NCBI RefSeq assembly: GCF_014695915.1
Contig: NZ_JACJPF010000050.1
Span: forward strand, 1 to 64,000
Length of the DNA stretch: 64,000 nt
Origin: Trichocoleus sp. FACHB-40
Lineage (GTDB): Bacteria; Cyanobacteriota; Cyanobacteriia; Cyanobacteriales; FACHB-T130
Direction of reading: 5' to 3'
Numbering within the stretch: the first letter of the stretch is position 1; every line of letters starts with the position of its first letter. Positions 52,568 through 62,615 of the stretch are shown here, in pieces. A model generated the notes under the pieces. It ran no database searches and was not told the DNA's origin. It saw nothing but the letters and a program-made list of their open reading frames with translations. The position numbers were made by a program, and so were the translations under genes.

Positions 52568-53686
52568 CTATTTAGCTACTTGAGTATCAGTTTGTGTGCC
52601 GGGAACTCGCCAAATTTTAATTGTTCTGTCAAAACCGCCAGTAGCAAGGGTGTTTCCATCAGGACTAAAAGCTACCGAGTTCACCCAGTCTGAATGTCCC
52701 ACAAGTAAGGCTATTAGCTCCCCAGTTCTCAAATTCCACAAGCGGACACCATCACGACTGGCACTGGCAAGCATTTCTCCCGAAGGATGGATGGCAATAG
52801 CCCGAATCAAGCCTGTATGTCCAGAAAGCGTGTAGAGCGATCGCGCAGTTGTTAAATTCCAAACTTTAATTGTGCGGTCATAGCTGCCACTGACCAAAAT
52901 ATTACCTCTAGGGTCAAATGCCAGGGTGCTGATTGCACCAGAATGCCCCGGAATTGAACCAATGGAGCTTCCAGTCCTTATGTTCCACAGTTTAATTACT
53001 GGGTCTCTACCCCCACTTGCAAGGATATCTCCTTGCGAACTAGCCGCTACAGCGTAGGTTTGGTTATCAAACCGCACCAAAGTATATATAGGGCGCTGTG
53101 TCTTCAGATTCCATGCTCTAATTCCATCCAAAGCACCTGTCACCAGAATTTCATTATCTGGCGTGATTGCTGTTGACAAAATGTTACTCGTATGGTCTAA
53201 AAAGGTACGAGTATATTTTCCAGTTTTCCAGTTCCAAAAATTGAGCGAGGAGTCATTACTAGAACTGGTCAATGTTTCTCCATCGGGGCTAAATTTTAGG
53301 GCAAGAACTGCCCGACGATGCGCCCGGAGGTTAGAAACTTGCCTCCCTGTTTTCAACCACCAAAATCTAATTCTGCCCTCATTGTCACTGCCCCCACTAA
53401 TAAGAATTGTCCCATCAGGGCTGAAGGCTAAGGATTCAACAGTTGTGGAGTGACCTTTGAGTGTGCGGATGAGCTGCACATTTCTCCAGGCTTGAGGTAG
53501 TGAGGTGTCTGAATTTTCAGATGGCAGAACCTGGGGAATTTCAGTCTGAGCCTTAACTTGAAAAAAGGCGAAAGGTAAAAGGCAAAAGATAAAAGTAGGG
53601 AAAAAGAGAAAAGTGTAAATAAAATTACGTTTTCCTATTTTTCTCGATGTACGTAACTTTAAACTTTGGCACTTTTCCTCTTTCAT
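52568..53686 (-). CDS. Exported or membrane-anchored WD40-repeat protein
   Basis: 372 aa. A hydrophobic segment (FIYTFLFFPTFIFCLLPFAFF, about 22-42; here only the core is cited) ends near VKAQ, so it is a signal peptide or anchor. It is followed by seven WD40 blades with GHSxxVxSLAFSPDGxxLxSGGxD patterns (for example LKGHSTTVESLAFSPDG, IPGHSGAISTLAFDPRG, LSGHTGLIRAIAIHPSG). Protein-interaction propeller in the periplasm. Kinase remnant follows on the same strand. Confidence 0.88.
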   Translation of the reverse strand: MKEEKCQSLKLRTSRKIGKRNFIYTFLFFPTFIFCLLPFAFFQVKAQTEIPQVLPSENSDTSLPQAWRNVQLIRTLKGHSTTVESLAFSPDGTILISGGSDNEGRIRFWWLKTGRQVSNLRAHRRAVLALKFSPDGETLTSSSNDSSLNFWNWKTGKYTRTFLDHTSNILSTAITPDNEILVTGALDGIRAWNLKTQRPIYTLVRFDNQTYAVAASSQGDILASGGRDPVIKLWNIRTGSSIGSIPGHSGAISTLAFDPRGNILVSGSYDRTIKVWNLTTARSLYTLSGHTGLIRAIAIHPSGEMLASASRDGVRLWNLRTGELIALLVGHSDWVNSVAFSPDGNTLATGGFDRTIKIWRVPGTQTDTQVAK

Positions 53687-53715
53687 TCTGATTTTTTACC
53701 TTTTTTGTTTTGCCT

Positions 53716-54144
53716 TTAATCTTGGATATTTGGGCAAATAGTCCGATCGATGCGGTGAGCGGGTGGACGGTCTTGCCAACCAGAGAGTAACCCCTGTAGT
53801 TCAGCTTTGAGGATTTCGAGCGATTCAATTTGAGAAGCGATCGCATCTACTTTGGAAAGCAGATGCTGTTTTAATGCGCCACAAGGCAACTCCCCCCCGT
53901 CGTGGACAGCTAAAATTTCTTGTATCTCGCCCAAACTGAGTCCGAGAGATTGCGATCGCTTGATGAACGCCAGCCGATTAATTATCTCGCTACTAAACAG
54001 TCGATAGCCGGATTCTGTTCGTTTCACCACTGGGGACAATAGCCCAATATCTTCGTAGTAGCGAATAGTTTTCACCGAAAGACCACTACGATCTGCAACT
54101 TCACCAATTTTCAGCCATTTACCTGAAGTAGAAGTGGCTATCAT
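53716..54144 (-). CDS. MerR-family transcriptional regulator, probably metal-responsive
   Basis: 142 aa. N-terminal winged HTH (LKIGEVADRSGLSVKTIRYYE, about 10-30), dimerisation coil (VDAIASQIESLEILKAELQ), and Cys residues in GGELPCGALKQHL and RTICPNIQD that fit a metal-sensing site of the Zn/Pb/Cu type. It would twist promoters with 19-20 bp spacers. Neighbours: a two-helix membrane protein and hli; no metal exporter is close, so the inducer is unknown. Confidence 0.85.
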   Translation of the reverse strand: MIATSTSGKWLKIGEVADRSGLSVKTIRYYEDIGLLSPVVKRTESGYRLFSSEIINRLAFIKRSQSLGLSLGEIQEILAVHDGGELPCGALKQHLLSKVDAIASQIESLEILKAELQGLLSGWQDRPPAHRIDRTICPNIQD

Positions 54145-54165
54145 TCTTGTATGCTTACAAAGTCT

Positions 54166-54462
54166 TTACTGGCGTGGATTGTGTTTAGATGCACTCAGTG
54201 TAGGTAAAGCAGTCCGGGGGGAAGAAGCGGGGAGATAGCGTTGTGCTTTTTGGGGTTGGGGTTCAACTTCATGTTGCTGCTGCTGCCACCACCGCAGAGC
54301 GATCGCTATCCCCACCATCGCCACTCCAAAGGTCAGCAATGACCAGCTTTGATCCACTCCGCCAATCACTGCATCTACGGCACCAACAATGACAATAAAA
54401 CTGGTAATTGGTTCTTTACGGTAAGCTGACTTCAAAAATCTAGGCATCAAAGCATTCATCAC
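54166..54462 (-). CDS. Small two-helix membrane protein
   Basis: 98 aa. Two hydrophobic segments (ITSFIVIVGAVDAVIGG and WSLLTFGVAMVGIAIALRWW) and a polar, Gln/Pro-rich tail. Unknown function; widespread-looking in cyanobacteria. The start may be at the second Met. 21 bp upstream of merR on the same strand, so they may be cotranscribed. Confidence 0.6.
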   Translation of the reverse strand: MMNALMPRFLKSAYRKEPITSFIVIVGAVDAVIGGVDQSWSLLTFGVAMVGIAIALRWWQQQQHEVEPQPQKAQRYLPASSPRTALPTLSASKHNPRQ

Positions 54463-54681
54463 GACTTACTCTATTCCCTATAGTATTTATTCTAATTTCA
54501 GGTTATCTCATCTAGCAGGCAGGAGCCTGAAAGAAAACAAGCATCACACATCGGTTGCTGCCCGACTGAGCCATATTAGCTCTCGCGGCGCTTCTATTGC
54601 GGACTGAGTGCTGAGTGAATAAGACATATCCTATCGCTTATCTTCTTCCTCATTCCTCAGTCCTAAAGTCAAGATTCCTGA

Positions 54682-54852
54682 TTATTGCAAGCCCAGCCAG
54701 GATAGTACACCTTTCCCGGTGACGTATTCGATAATCACCATCAGCAGAAAGCCAATCATTGCCGCTCGACCATTCAAGCGCTCTGCGTAATCATTAAAAC
54801 CAAACTTTGGCTGCTCCAGCTTGGGAGTGACGGTGGGTTGAAGTTGGGTCAT
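54682..54852 (-). CDS. hli: High-light-inducible one-helix chlorophyll-binding protein (Hlip)
   Basis: 56 aa. Chlorophyll-binding motif E24-x2-N27-x-R29 in YAERLNGRAAMIGFL, the first helix of the LHC superfamily, with a single transmembrane helix (about 28-45) and a KGVLSWLGLQ end. Hlips bind chlorophyll and carotenoid in thylakoids during high light and in photosystem assembly. Small, strongly regulated in known cases. Flanks contain no obvious HLR1 element that I could fix. Confidence 0.92.
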   Translation of the reverse strand: MTQLQPTVTPKLEQPKFGFNDYAERLNGRAAMIGFLLMVIIEYVTGKGVLSWLGLQ

Positions 54853-55374
54853 AGTTTGGCAATCCTTACGTCTTGATGCTTCTAGAGTATTTTACAATCC
54901 TTAATATATTTTAAAGGTGCTAGTCCTTGAGTCAATGGGAAAGCAGGAAATCTCATAAACTTCTGTGATGACCATGACTTAGCTTGCTTTGGGTGGGGCA
55001 GTCACTTCATCTGCAACGGAATTTTGAGATTTTCTGTTTTGGCTTTTAAATGCTTTCCATAGGAGATAGCAATTCCTTTATGCTTTGTGAAGCCAAAGAA
55101 ACCTAGTTTTGATAAAGTTACCGAGTTTGGTGGAAATTGGAACTTTCATAACTCAATTATAATTGTTATAGCAGCCTTCTTAAAGGGCTTCTCCTGAATA
55201 GGAGAGAAAAACTTCACTCTTCGCATAGAGACAAATACACAAAAATTCAGTTAAAGAAGAAAAGTAAAACTTAAACTCTCTATACCTTTATAGAGTAACT
55301 TTTCCAATGTGCAACTAATAAATATTAGTTGTAGATACGGTCAATAATAACAAAGCTAATCATTGAGGTGAGAA
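54853..55374. other. Divergent region between hli and ald
   Basis: 522 bp, no ORF. Contains the hli promoter and, close to ald, two small hairpins (see 55278-55331). Also AGGAGAG-type inverted bits near 55190. Confidence 0.45.
55278..55331 (+). promoter_or_regulatory. Two hairpins or operators upstream of ald
   Basis: CTCTATA (55278-55284) / TATAGAG (55289-55295) and CAACTAATA (55312-55320) / TATTAGTTG (55323-55331). The second has a 9-bp perfect stem and sits 44 bp before the ATG. Candidate regulator sites or leader hairpins. Confidence 0.35.
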
Positions 55375-56466
55375 ATGGAAATTGGCGTTCCCAAGGAAAC
55401 CAAAGATCAAGAATTTCGAGTCGGGTTAAGCCCTAGCAGCGTCCGGGTGCTGTATGAAAATGGTCATGCAGTATTTGTGGAAAGCGGCGCTGGTATTGGT
55501 GCTGGCTTCACCGATGAAGATTTTATTCTTGCTGGGGCGAAAATTGTCTCCCAAGCTAAGGATGCTTGGAGTCGAGAACTCGTAGTTAAGGTGAAAGAAC
55601 CACTCAAGCACGAGTACGACTTTATCCAGAAAGAGCAGCTGCTGTTTACTTATTTACACTTAGCAGCAGATCGAACTTTAACCGAGAATTTGATTGATAG
55701 TGGAGTTTGCGCGATCGCTTACGAAACCGTAGAAATACCAGACAAAAAAACTCTGCCTCTCCTCACCCCCATGAGTATCATTGCTGGTCGCCTCGCCGTC
55801 CAATTTGGGGCAAGATTTCTCGAACGCCAGCAAGGAGGTCGCGGAGTTCTCTTGGGCGGCGTTCCCGGCGTTCGTCCTGGTAAAGTCGTAATTTTAGGAG
55901 GCGGCGTCGTTGGTACAGAAGCCGCAAGAATGGCGGTAGGTGTAGGCGCTCATGTGCAGATTTTGGATGTCAATGTCGAGCGTTTAGCTTATTTGGAAAC
56001 CCTCTTTGGTTCCAGAGTTGAACTGCTTTATAGTAACTCTCTGCAAATTGAAGCGGTTGTCAGAGAAGCAGACTTACTTATTGGTGCAGTTTTAGTCTTG
56101 GGTCGTCGCGCCCCCATCCTCGTACCGAGAAGTTTAGTAAAACAGATGCTTCCCGGTTCAGTAATTGTAGATGTGGCTGTAGACCAAGGCGGATGTGTGG
56201 AGACGCTGCGCCCTACTTCTCACACTAATCCTACATATATAGAGGAGGGTGTTGTTCATTACGGCGTTCCGAATATGCCGGGAGCAGTTCCCTGGACTGC
56301 AACTCAGGCACTTAATAATAGTACCTTACCCTATGTCTTGAAATTGGCGAATCAAGGCATGAAAGCATTAGAATTAGACCCTGCTTTGGCAAGGGGTGTG
56401 AATGTACAGAATCATCGGTTGGTGCATCCTGCTGTGCAGGAGGTTTTCCCAGATTTAGCCCATTAG
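55375..56466 (+). CDS. ald: Alanine dehydrogenase
   Basis: 363 aa. AlaDH/PNT N-terminal domain (GVPKETKDQEFRVGLSPSSV, with Lys/Arg for substrate) and Rossmann NAD domain (VVILGGGVVGTEAARMAVG). Catalyses alanine to pyruvate with NAD; used for ammonium assimilation or alanine catabolism. GAGGTGAG ribosome site. A palindromic element and a terminator lie downstream, shared with topA. Confidence 0.94.
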   Translation: MEIGVPKETKDQEFRVGLSPSSVRVLYENGHAVFVESGAGIGAGFTDEDFILAGAKIVSQAKDAWSRELVVKVKEPLKHEYDFIQKEQLLFTYLHLAADRTLTENLIDSGVCAIAYETVEIPDKKTLPLLTPMSIIAGRLAVQFGARFLERQQGGRGVLLGGVPGVRPGKVVILGGGVVGTEAARMAVGVGAHVQILDVNVERLAYLETLFGSRVELLYSNSLQIEAVVREADLLIGAVLVLGRRAPILVPRSLVKQMLPGSVIVDVAVDQGGCVETLRPTSHTNPTYIEEGVVHYGVPNMPGAVPWTATQALNNSTLPYVLKLANQGMKALELDPALARGVNVQNHRLVHPAVQEVFPDLAH

Positions 56467-56483
56467 ATAATTGATAATGGGAT

Positions 56484-56514
56484 ATTGTAGAGACGTTGTA
56501 TACGTCTCTACAAT
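56484..56514. repeat. Palindromic repeat GTAGAGACG family
   Basis: Arms ATTGTAGAGACGT (56484-56496) and ACGTCTCTACAAT (56502-56514), loop of 5. The same repeat is found interrupted at 62484-62615 and inside cbiG at 63401-63430. Confidence 0.8.
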
Positions 56515-56577
56515 TTGGAAAAAATCCACCAATTACCAAGGGTAAATTTCTATGACTACTGATACTGTAAAACAGTA

Positions 56578-56608
56578 GATGCGATCGCTTTCAAAGAGCG
56601 ATCGCATC
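56578..56608. terminator. HIP1-bearing terminator between ald and topA
   Basis: GATGCGATCGCT (56578-56589) pairs with AGCGATCGCATC (56597-56608), each arm holding a HIP1 octamer. An outer AGTAGA/TCTACT pair extends it. Lies between convergent genes. Confidence 0.65.
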
Positions 56609-56615
56609 AATTCTA

Positions 56616-59267
56616 CTAGGACGATTTTTTCTTAGTAGTAGATGTAGTCTTCTTCGTAGTTGTGGTTTTCTTTGTAGTTCCACTCTTAGCCGTTGACTTG
56701 CGAGTGGTTTTCGTCGAACCTGCCTTTTCTGCTAAAGCTTTCAGTGCAGTTTCGAGCGTTATATTTTCCACCGTTTCCCCTTCTGGAAGCGAAGCATTTA
56801 CTTTGCCATGTTTCACATAAGCACCATAGGGGCCATCGTAGATATTCACTGGTTCATTGTCTGCTGGGTGAGTACCGAGTTCCCGTAAGGGTGCCTTAGA
56901 CTTGCTGCGAGTACCGCCGCGTCCCTTTTTCGGCTCCGACAGTAGCTCTACCGCACGTTCTAGCCCAATTGTCAATACATCATCGCCAGCTTTCAAAGAG
57001 CGGTATTCTTTCCCCTCCTTGCCTTGGTCGTGGACAACGTAAGGGCCAAAACGTCCCAAACCCGCTTGGACTTTGCCGCCTGTAGCTGGGTTAATGCCCA
57101 AATTACGCGGCAAAGACAGCAAACCTACCGCCATATCTAAGGTGACATCTTCAATGTTGACCCCTTTAGGCAGGGAGGCGCGTTTGGGTTTTTTGTTTTC
57201 CTCAGTAGCATCGCCTAGCTGGACATAGGGCCCGTAAGTGCCAATTAGCACATAAATCGGTTCCCCAGTTTCCGGATGCAAGCCTACTTTGTCAGGGCCT
57301 TCGGTTTTCTGCTGTAGCAGCGTCTCGACTAAATCGGCATCAAGGTCTGATGGGGTAAGATCCTTGGGAATTGAGGCTTTGACTGCTTCAGAGCCATTCT
57401 CAGCCTCAATGTAAGGGCCATATTGACCAATCCGGACTTTCGCGCCACCGAGATCGTCTAATTCGATGGTACGGGCATCTGTAGCATCGATTTCGTTTTC
57501 CCTTTCCTTAACTTGGGTTGCTAGACCCTGGTCTCCCAAGTAGAACTTTTGCAGATATGGCAACCATTTAGCTTCCCCAGTCGAGATTTCATCCAGGGTT
57601 TGCTCCATATTGGAAGTGAAGCTGGTATTCACCAAGTCGGGAAAGTATTTTTCTAGCAGCGCCGTGACAGCAAAGGCGGTGAAGGTGGGAACTAAGGCGT
57701 TACCATTCATCTGAGCATAGCCCCGGTCGATAATCGTGCCAATGATGCTGGCGTAGGTGCTAGGACGACCAATCCCTTCGCTTTCTAAGGTTTTTACCAG
57801 AGAAGCTTCGGTGTATCGTGCGGGCGGTTGAGTTTCGTGACCGATGGATTCTAGCTTAGTGCAGTTTGGGCGATCGCCTTTTTTCAGAGAAGGTAAAATT
57901 ACTTCCATGTTTTCCAGTGCTGCCTCTGGATCGTCGGAACCTTCCACGTAGGCGCGTAAAAAGCCATAGAAATCAATCCGTTTGCCACTGGCGCGAAAAC
58001 CAGCGTCTTCCACTTGCAACTGCACAGTAATTTGAGTTTGGCGTGAGTCTGCCATTTGAGTAGCGACAGTGCGCTTCCAAATCAGGTCATAGAGAGCTTT
58101 TTCCCGACCACTCAAACCAGTTTCATCAGGAGTGCGGAAAGTGGCACCAGCAGGACGGATGGCTTCGTGTGCTTCCTGTGCGCCTTTGCTTTTGGTGGTG
58201 TACTGGCGGGGTTCTGGACTGAGATACTCCTTGCCGTACATTTTTTCGACACAACTGCGAGCAGCTGCGATCGCTTGCCCAGACAAATGCACCGAATCCG
58301 TCCGCATATAGGTAATATACCCCTGCTCGTACAAACTTTGAGCAGTCCGCATTGTATCCCGCGCCGATAGGTGCAGTTTTCGGTTAGCCTCTTGTTGCAG
58401 CGTCGAAGTGGTAAACGGTGGCGAAGGTTTGCGAGTAACTGGTTTTTCTTCCAAATCAGCCACTGTCCAAGTTTTATCAGCCAGTCGCGCTTCTAAGCTT
58501 CTGGCTTCCGCTTCCGAGAGCAAAACCACATTGCGACCAGCAACAATTTGTCCTGTAGCTTCATCAAAATCGCTTCCCGTAGCGACTCTAGTTCCTCTGA
58601 AGTTAATAAGCCGCGCCTCAAAAGGTGTCTTATCTTTGCTTAAAGTTGCCTTCAGATCCCAATAAGTACCTTGGCGGAAAGCGCGACGCTGGCGTTCCCG
58701 GTTTACCAACAACCGCACCGCCACAGACTGCACCCGTCCCGCCGATAACCCATAAGAGATTTTCTTCCACAGCAGCGGCGACAGGGTATAACCTACCAGT
58801 CGGTCGAGAATTCGCCGTGTTTCTTGAGCGCGTACTACCTGCTCATCAATACTGCGGCAGTTTTTCAAAGCATCGCGGATGGCTTCTTTGGTGATTTCGT
58901 GAAACACCATGCGCTTAATGGGAACCTTCGGCTTCAGCAGTTGCAATAAATGCCACGATATGCTTTCGCCTTCGCGGTCTTCGTCAGTTGCCAGCACCAA
59001 CTCATCAGCCTCTTTCAAGGCGTTTTTTAGGGTAGTGACTATCTTCTTTTTATCGCTGGGGACAACATACAGGGGTTCAAAATCGGCATCCACATTTACC
59101 CCTAGCTGCGCCCATTTTTCCCCTTTGTAAGCTTCGGGAATTTCTTTGCCAGATTGGGGAAGGTCGCGCACATGACCCATCGACGCCTCGACGCGGTAGG
59201 TGGAGGGCAGAAATTTACTGATGGTGCGTGCTTTGGTGGGGGATTCGACGATGACGAGGGTTGACAT
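56616..59267 (-). CDS. topA: DNA topoisomerase I
   Basis: 883 aa, type IA. Toprim domain with [10 protein letters not shown] (about 92-101), catalytic Tyr about 320 in YITYMRTDS, the DKx4 region RPSTYAS. Instead of zinc fingers the C-terminus has four short repeats of the G-x-YGPYV kind ([50 protein letters not shown]). The very end is Lys/Thr/Ser-rich ([18 protein letters not shown]), a DNA-binding tail. Removes negative supercoils. Confidence 0.95.
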   Translation of the reverse strand: MSTLVIVESPTKARTISKFLPSTYRVEASMGHVRDLPQSGKEIPEAYKGEKWAQLGVNVDADFEPLYVVPSDKKKIVTTLKNALKEADELVLATDEDREGESISWHLLQLLKPKVPIKRMVFHEITKEAIRDALKNCRSIDEQVVRAQETRRILDRLVGYTLSPLLWKKISYGLSAGRVQSVAVRLLVNRERQRRAFRQGTYWDLKATLSKDKTPFEARLINFRGTRVATGSDFDEATGQIVAGRNVVLLSEAEARSLEARLADKTWTVADLEEKPVTRKPSPPFTTSTLQQEANRKLHLSARDTMRTAQSLYEQGYITYMRTDSVHLSGQAIAAARSCVEKMYGKEYLSPEPRQYTTKSKGAQEAHEAIRPAGATFRTPDETGLSGREKALYDLIWKRTVATQMADSRQTQITVQLQVEDAGFRASGKRIDFYGFLRAYVEGSDDPEAALENMEVILPSLKKGDRPNCTKLESIGHETQPPARYTEASLVKTLESEGIGRPSTYASIIGTIIDRGYAQMNGNALVPTFTAFAVTALLEKYFPDLVNTSFTSNMEQTLDEISTGEAKWLPYLQKFYLGDQGLATQVKERENEIDATDARTIELDDLGGAKVRIGQYGPYIEAENGSEAVKASIPKDLTPSDLDADLVETLLQQKTEGPDKVGLHPETGEPIYVLIGTYGPYVQLGDATEENKKPKRASLPKGVNIEDVTLDMAVGLLSLPRNLGINPATGGKVQAGLGRFGPYVVHDQGKEGKEYRSLKAGDDVLTIGLERAVELLSEPKKGRGGTRSKSKAPLRELGTHPADNEPVNIYDGPYGAYVKHGKVNASLPEGETVENITLETALKALAEKAGSTKTTRKSTAKSGTTKKTTTTKKTTSTTKKKSS

Positions 59268-59574
59268 GGGAACTTCCGGAATAGCAGCTGGGCTGAACAG
59301 TCTTATTAAATTAATTTATGCCAAATGTCAAGGGATGCGCCCACAGACTCAAGCCTGACGGAGCGCGGGTAAAGCTTGCCTGGAGAAGGTTTTAAGACTG
59401 GCGGTGGCTCGCAAAAAGAGCGGCATATGCCCTTGCGTCGCCAGACTTAATTTAAAGCTATCTCAATGTTTAACTTATATGGAATCTTAATGGCGACCTT
59501 GACGACTTTCTATCCTGTGCCAAAATGGATGCCAACATATAGGCCAAACGCGCCTACCAGTAGGAGCATAAGCG
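59268..59574. other. Divergent region between topA and the 97-aa gene
   Basis: 307 bp. Holds an inverted pair TGGCG/CGCCA around a 40-nt GC-rich segment (about 59400-59450) that looks like a dispersed repeat. No ORF supported. Confidence 0.4.
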
Positions 59575-59868
59575 ATGCAACCGATTCGACAAGGCGATGT
59601 AATTTTACTTTTCGTTGAGCAAACCGAGGGACAAAAGCTATCTCACCTGACTTTAGCGGAAGGCGAGGTGACTGGACACAAGCACCGGATCAGTGACGGA
59701 CAAGCTGAACTCTACGAGGAAAATGGCACCCTGTATCTGCGCGTCCTTTCTGAGACAGCAACTTTAACCCACGAGGAGCATAACGCTATCTCTATTCCTC
59801 AAGGCGATTGGATGGTGCGAATTCAACGGGAATATGAGCCTAAAGGGTGGCGATATGTCGCAGATTAA
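59575..59868 (+). CDS. Small conserved protein, unknown function
   Basis: 97 aa, beta-rich: MQPIRQGDVILLFVEQTEG, then LAEGEVTGHKHRISDGQAEL, then LTHEEHNAISIPQGDWMVRI. I recall this kind of protein upstream of large DUF6745/leucine-rich-repeat-type genes in cyanobacteria. AGGAGC upstream of the ATG is a ribosome site. Confidence 0.7.
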   Translation: MQPIRQGDVILLFVEQTEGQKLSHLTLAEGEVTGHKHRISDGQAELYEENGTLYLRVLSETATLTHEEHNAISIPQGDWMVRIQREYEPKGWRYVAD

Positions 59869-59869
59869 G

Positions 59870-59968
59870 ATGGAGAAACTTACGCTAGAGCAAGAAGCGC
59901 TAATTCCAGTTTATCGCCTGAAGTGGAGAGCGATCGCAACGCTTCTGCTTTTCTTAAAAACAATTTGA
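59870..59968 (+). pseudogene. N-terminal remnant of a DUF6745-like protein
   Basis: 33 codons starting one base after the previous stop. MEKLTLEQEALIPVYRLKW fits what I recall as the start of DUF6745 proteins, which go on for several hundred residues. Here it stops at TGA after ATLLLFLKTI. A shifted frame continues with NNLISLEFRLTKNQ, then TAA, so the gene is decayed. From memory, not searched. Confidence 0.5.
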
Positions 59969-60112
59969 TTAGCTTGGAATTTCGACTTACTAAAAATCAA
60001 TAAATCCCTGAAATCAAAATAGAGGGTACTTTGATAACTGGATTACAGGTATTACTAGCAGTTCAATTTATGAACCTCAAAGAGAGATTGATTTCTCCAA
60101 ACGCGATCGCGC

Positions 60113-60661
60113 TTACAACAAACTTCTCACAGCTAAAGTAAATCCAAGAACCACATCCTCACCATTTAAAACGGCTGTAGCGGGATACTGCGTCACCGAT
60201 CCATCCGCCCGATACACCCAAGCTTGCTGATTTTGGCGGTCAAACAACCATCCCAAACGCACCCCGTTATCGATATACTCGCGCATCTTTGCCTGAAGCG
60301 TTTCTATATCGGTTTTAGAACGAATTTCTATGACAAAATCAGGAGCTAAATTTAAAAATCTATCTTCTTGCTCATCCCAATCTTCTGCTAATCTTCCCCT
60401 AGCAACAAAAGCAGCATCCGGCGATTTAATAGCTGTATTTGCTTTGAAGCCCGTACTGGGGCCAAAAACCTCGCCTAAATCGTGACTTTCCAGCCAACTC
60501 AGCAGATAAGCTCCGGCTTTTGCCTCTCGATTACCGGAAATTCCTCCAGTTGGTGGCATAATTACCAATGTGCCGTCAGCATTGCGCTCAAATTGCAAAT
60601 CGGGATTTTTAGAACTGATGAGGATCAATTCTTTATCCGTAACAGTCCACCAAGACGGCAC
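60113..60661 (-). CDS. Uma2-family putative endonuclease, second copy
   Basis: 182 aa. Uma2 pattern with LQFERNADGTLVIMPPTGG, GPSTGFKANTAIKSPDAAFV, DFVIEIRSKTDIETLQAKM (Glu/Lys core), REYIDNGVRLGWLFDRQN. It differs from the 29.8-kb copy in its N-terminus, so it belongs to another subgroup. Function unresolved. Confidence 0.85.
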   Translation of the reverse strand: MPSWWTVTDKELILISSKNPDLQFERNADGTLVIMPPTGGISGNREAKAGAYLLSWLESHDLGEVFGPSTGFKANTAIKSPDAAFVARGRLAEDWDEQEDRFLNLAPDFVIEIRSKTDIETLQAKMREYIDNGVRLGWLFDRQNQQAWVYRADGSVTQYPATAVLNGEDVVLGFTLAVRSLL

Positions 60662-60892
60662 AATTGCTGTTAACCTGGGATAAATTTTCTGGATTTATCA
60701 ACGCTTATTTGACTTATTTTAGTGTTTAATTAAACACCATCTCCAGATGCGATCGCTTGCGTCTCTACAAGATACCTCCGAGAGCGTCTTGGCAGTCCGC
60801 CCAAAAAAAAACTAGAGCAGACCTCAGCCAGAGACGCAATAATAATTAAGAGTCCCAGACAATAAGCCTGATACCCAAAACCTATATAACTC

Positions 60893-62470
60893 ATGAGTTT
60901 TGCTGAACTTGCAGCCCAGCTGAATGCTGGGACAATATTGCCAGAGGGGATTGTAATTGTCACCCTCTTAGCAGTTCTAGTGGTTGACTTGATTGTAGGG
61001 CGGACATCCTCCCGTGTCACACCCTACATAGCGATCGCAGGGTTACTCTCCGCTATCGTAGCCCTGTACTATCAATGGGATAACACCAACACCGTCTCCT
61101 TCCTCGGTGGCTTTAACTCAGATGCCCTGAGCGTAGTATTTCGCGGTATTATTGCCCTGTCTTGTGCCGTCACCATTTTGATGTCCATCCGCTACATTGA
61201 GCAGAGTGGCACATCTTTGGCAGAATTTATCGGCATTATGATCAGCGCAACCCTGGGGGGAATGTTCCTCTCAGGTGCGAATGAACTGGTGATGATTTTC
61301 GTCTCCCTGGAAACACTCAGTATCTCCTCTTACTTGATGACGGGATACATGAAGCGCGATCCCCGTTCCAACGAAGCAGCGTTAAAATATCTGCTGATTG
61401 GGGCTTCCAGTTCCGCGATATTCCTCTACGGTCTGTCGCTGCTATACGGATTATCCGGAGGAAAGACAGAATTAAGCGCGATCGCCACAGCAATGGCCAA
61501 CGCCAGCACAGATTTATCCTTTGGGTTAGTCATAGCTTTGGTATTTGCGATCGCGGGTATCGCCTTCAAAATTTCCGCCGTTCCCTTCCACCAGTGGACA
61601 CCAGACGTTTATGAAGGTTCGCCAACACCTGTTGTCGCCTTCCTCTCAGTCGGGTCTAAAGCCGCTGGTTTCGCCCTCGCGATTCGCCTAATGGTGACAG
61701 CTTTCCCCCTGATCACCGAACAATGGCACTTTGTCTTCACCGCCCTCGCAGTTTTGAGCATGGTTTTGGGTAACGTCGTCGCCCTCACCCAAACCAGCAT
61801 GAAACGGCTACTCGCCTACTCTTCCATCGCCCAAGCTGGCTTTGTAATGATCGGTTTAATTACCGGAACCGAAGCAGGTTACTCCAGTATGGTTTTTTAC
61901 TTGCTGGTATACCTGTTCATGAACCTGGGCGGCTTCGCCTGCGTGATTCTATTCAGCCTCCGCACAGGCACCGACCAAATTAGCGAATACTCAGGACTGT
62001 ATCAAAAAGATCCGCTCTTGACGCTAGTTTTAAGCATTTGCTTACTTTCTCTGGGAGGAATTCCGCCTCTGGCTGGCTTCTTCGGTAAAATTTACCTGTT
62101 CTGGGCAGCTTGGAAATCTGGTGCTTACGGCTTAGTATTGCTAGGTTTAGTTACTAGCGTCGTCTCCATTTACTACTACATCCGCGTCGTGAGGATGATG
62201 GTAGTTAAGGAGCCACAAGAAATGTCCGAAGCTGTGAAGAACTATCCAGAAATTCGCTGGAATTTACCAGGAATGCGTCCTTTACAAGTGACTTTGGTAC
62301 TGTCGTTAATAGTGACATCTGTAGCGGGAATTCTGTCTAACCCACTGTTTACTTTAGCTAACAGTTCCGTCACCCGCACAACGATGTTGCAAGGATCGCC
62401 TGTGGTTAGCACTCAGACACCAGCGATTAGTCATCAGCCTTCAACCGTTAATATTCAGGTTGGTGGTTAG
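60893..62470 (+). CDS. ndhB: NAD(P)H-quinone oxidoreductase subunit 2 (NdhB)
   Basis: 525 aa, ~14 transmembrane helices. Antiporter-like core: [57 protein letters not shown] (proton-path Lys and His), [15 protein letters not shown]. Membrane-arm subunit of the NDH-1 complex in cyclic electron flow and CO2 uptake. Single gene with its own promoter region. Tail (after about 490) is polar. Confidence 0.95.
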   Translation: MSFAELAAQLNAGTILPEGIVIVTLLAVLVVDLIVGRTSSRVTPYIAIAGLLSAIVALYYQWDNTNTVSFLGGFNSDALSVVFRGIIALSCAVTILMSIRYIEQSGTSLAEFIGIMISATLGGMFLSGANELVMIFVSLETLSISSYLMTGYMKRDPRSNEAALKYLLIGASSSAIFLYGLSLLYGLSGGKTELSAIATAMANASTDLSFGLVIALVFAIAGIAFKISAVPFHQWTPDVYEGSPTPVVAFLSVGSKAAGFALAIRLMVTAFPLITEQWHFVFTALAVLSMVLGNVVALTQTSMKRLLAYSSIAQAGFVMIGLITGTEAGYSSMVFYLLVYLFMNLGGFACVILFSLRTGTDQISEYSGLYQKDPLLTLVLSICLLSLGGIPPLAGFFGKIYLFWAAWKSGAYGLVLLGLVTSVVSIYYYIRVVRMMVVKEPQEMSEAVKNYPEIRWNLPGMRPLQVTLVLSLIVTSVAGILSNPLFTLANSSVTRTTMLQGSPVVSTQTPAISHQPSTVNIQVGG

Positions 62471-62483
62471 GAAATAGCGCAAG

Positions 62484-62615
62484 ATTGTAGAGACGTGAAT
62501 AGGGCTTACGCACGTCAACACGCTGTAGGGGCATGGTAATGCCATGCCCCTACGACAGAATCAGGCATTCACTAATTAACTGCGTAAGTCCTGGTGAAAT
62601 AAAAGCGTCTCTACA
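62484..62615. repeat. GTAGAGACG palindrome interrupted by a MITE
   Basis: Left arm ATTGTAGAGACGT (62484-62496), right arm GCGTCTCTACA (62605-62615). The uninterrupted version is at 56484-56514. Confidence 0.7.
62501..62592. mobile_element. 92-bp MITE-like element, copy 2
   Basis: Reverse-complement of copy 1 (4616-4707), same length. TIRs AGGGCTTACGCA and TGCGTAAGTCCT. GTGAA occurs on both sides (62495-62499 and 62594-62598), one base outside the TIRs. Confidence 0.8.
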
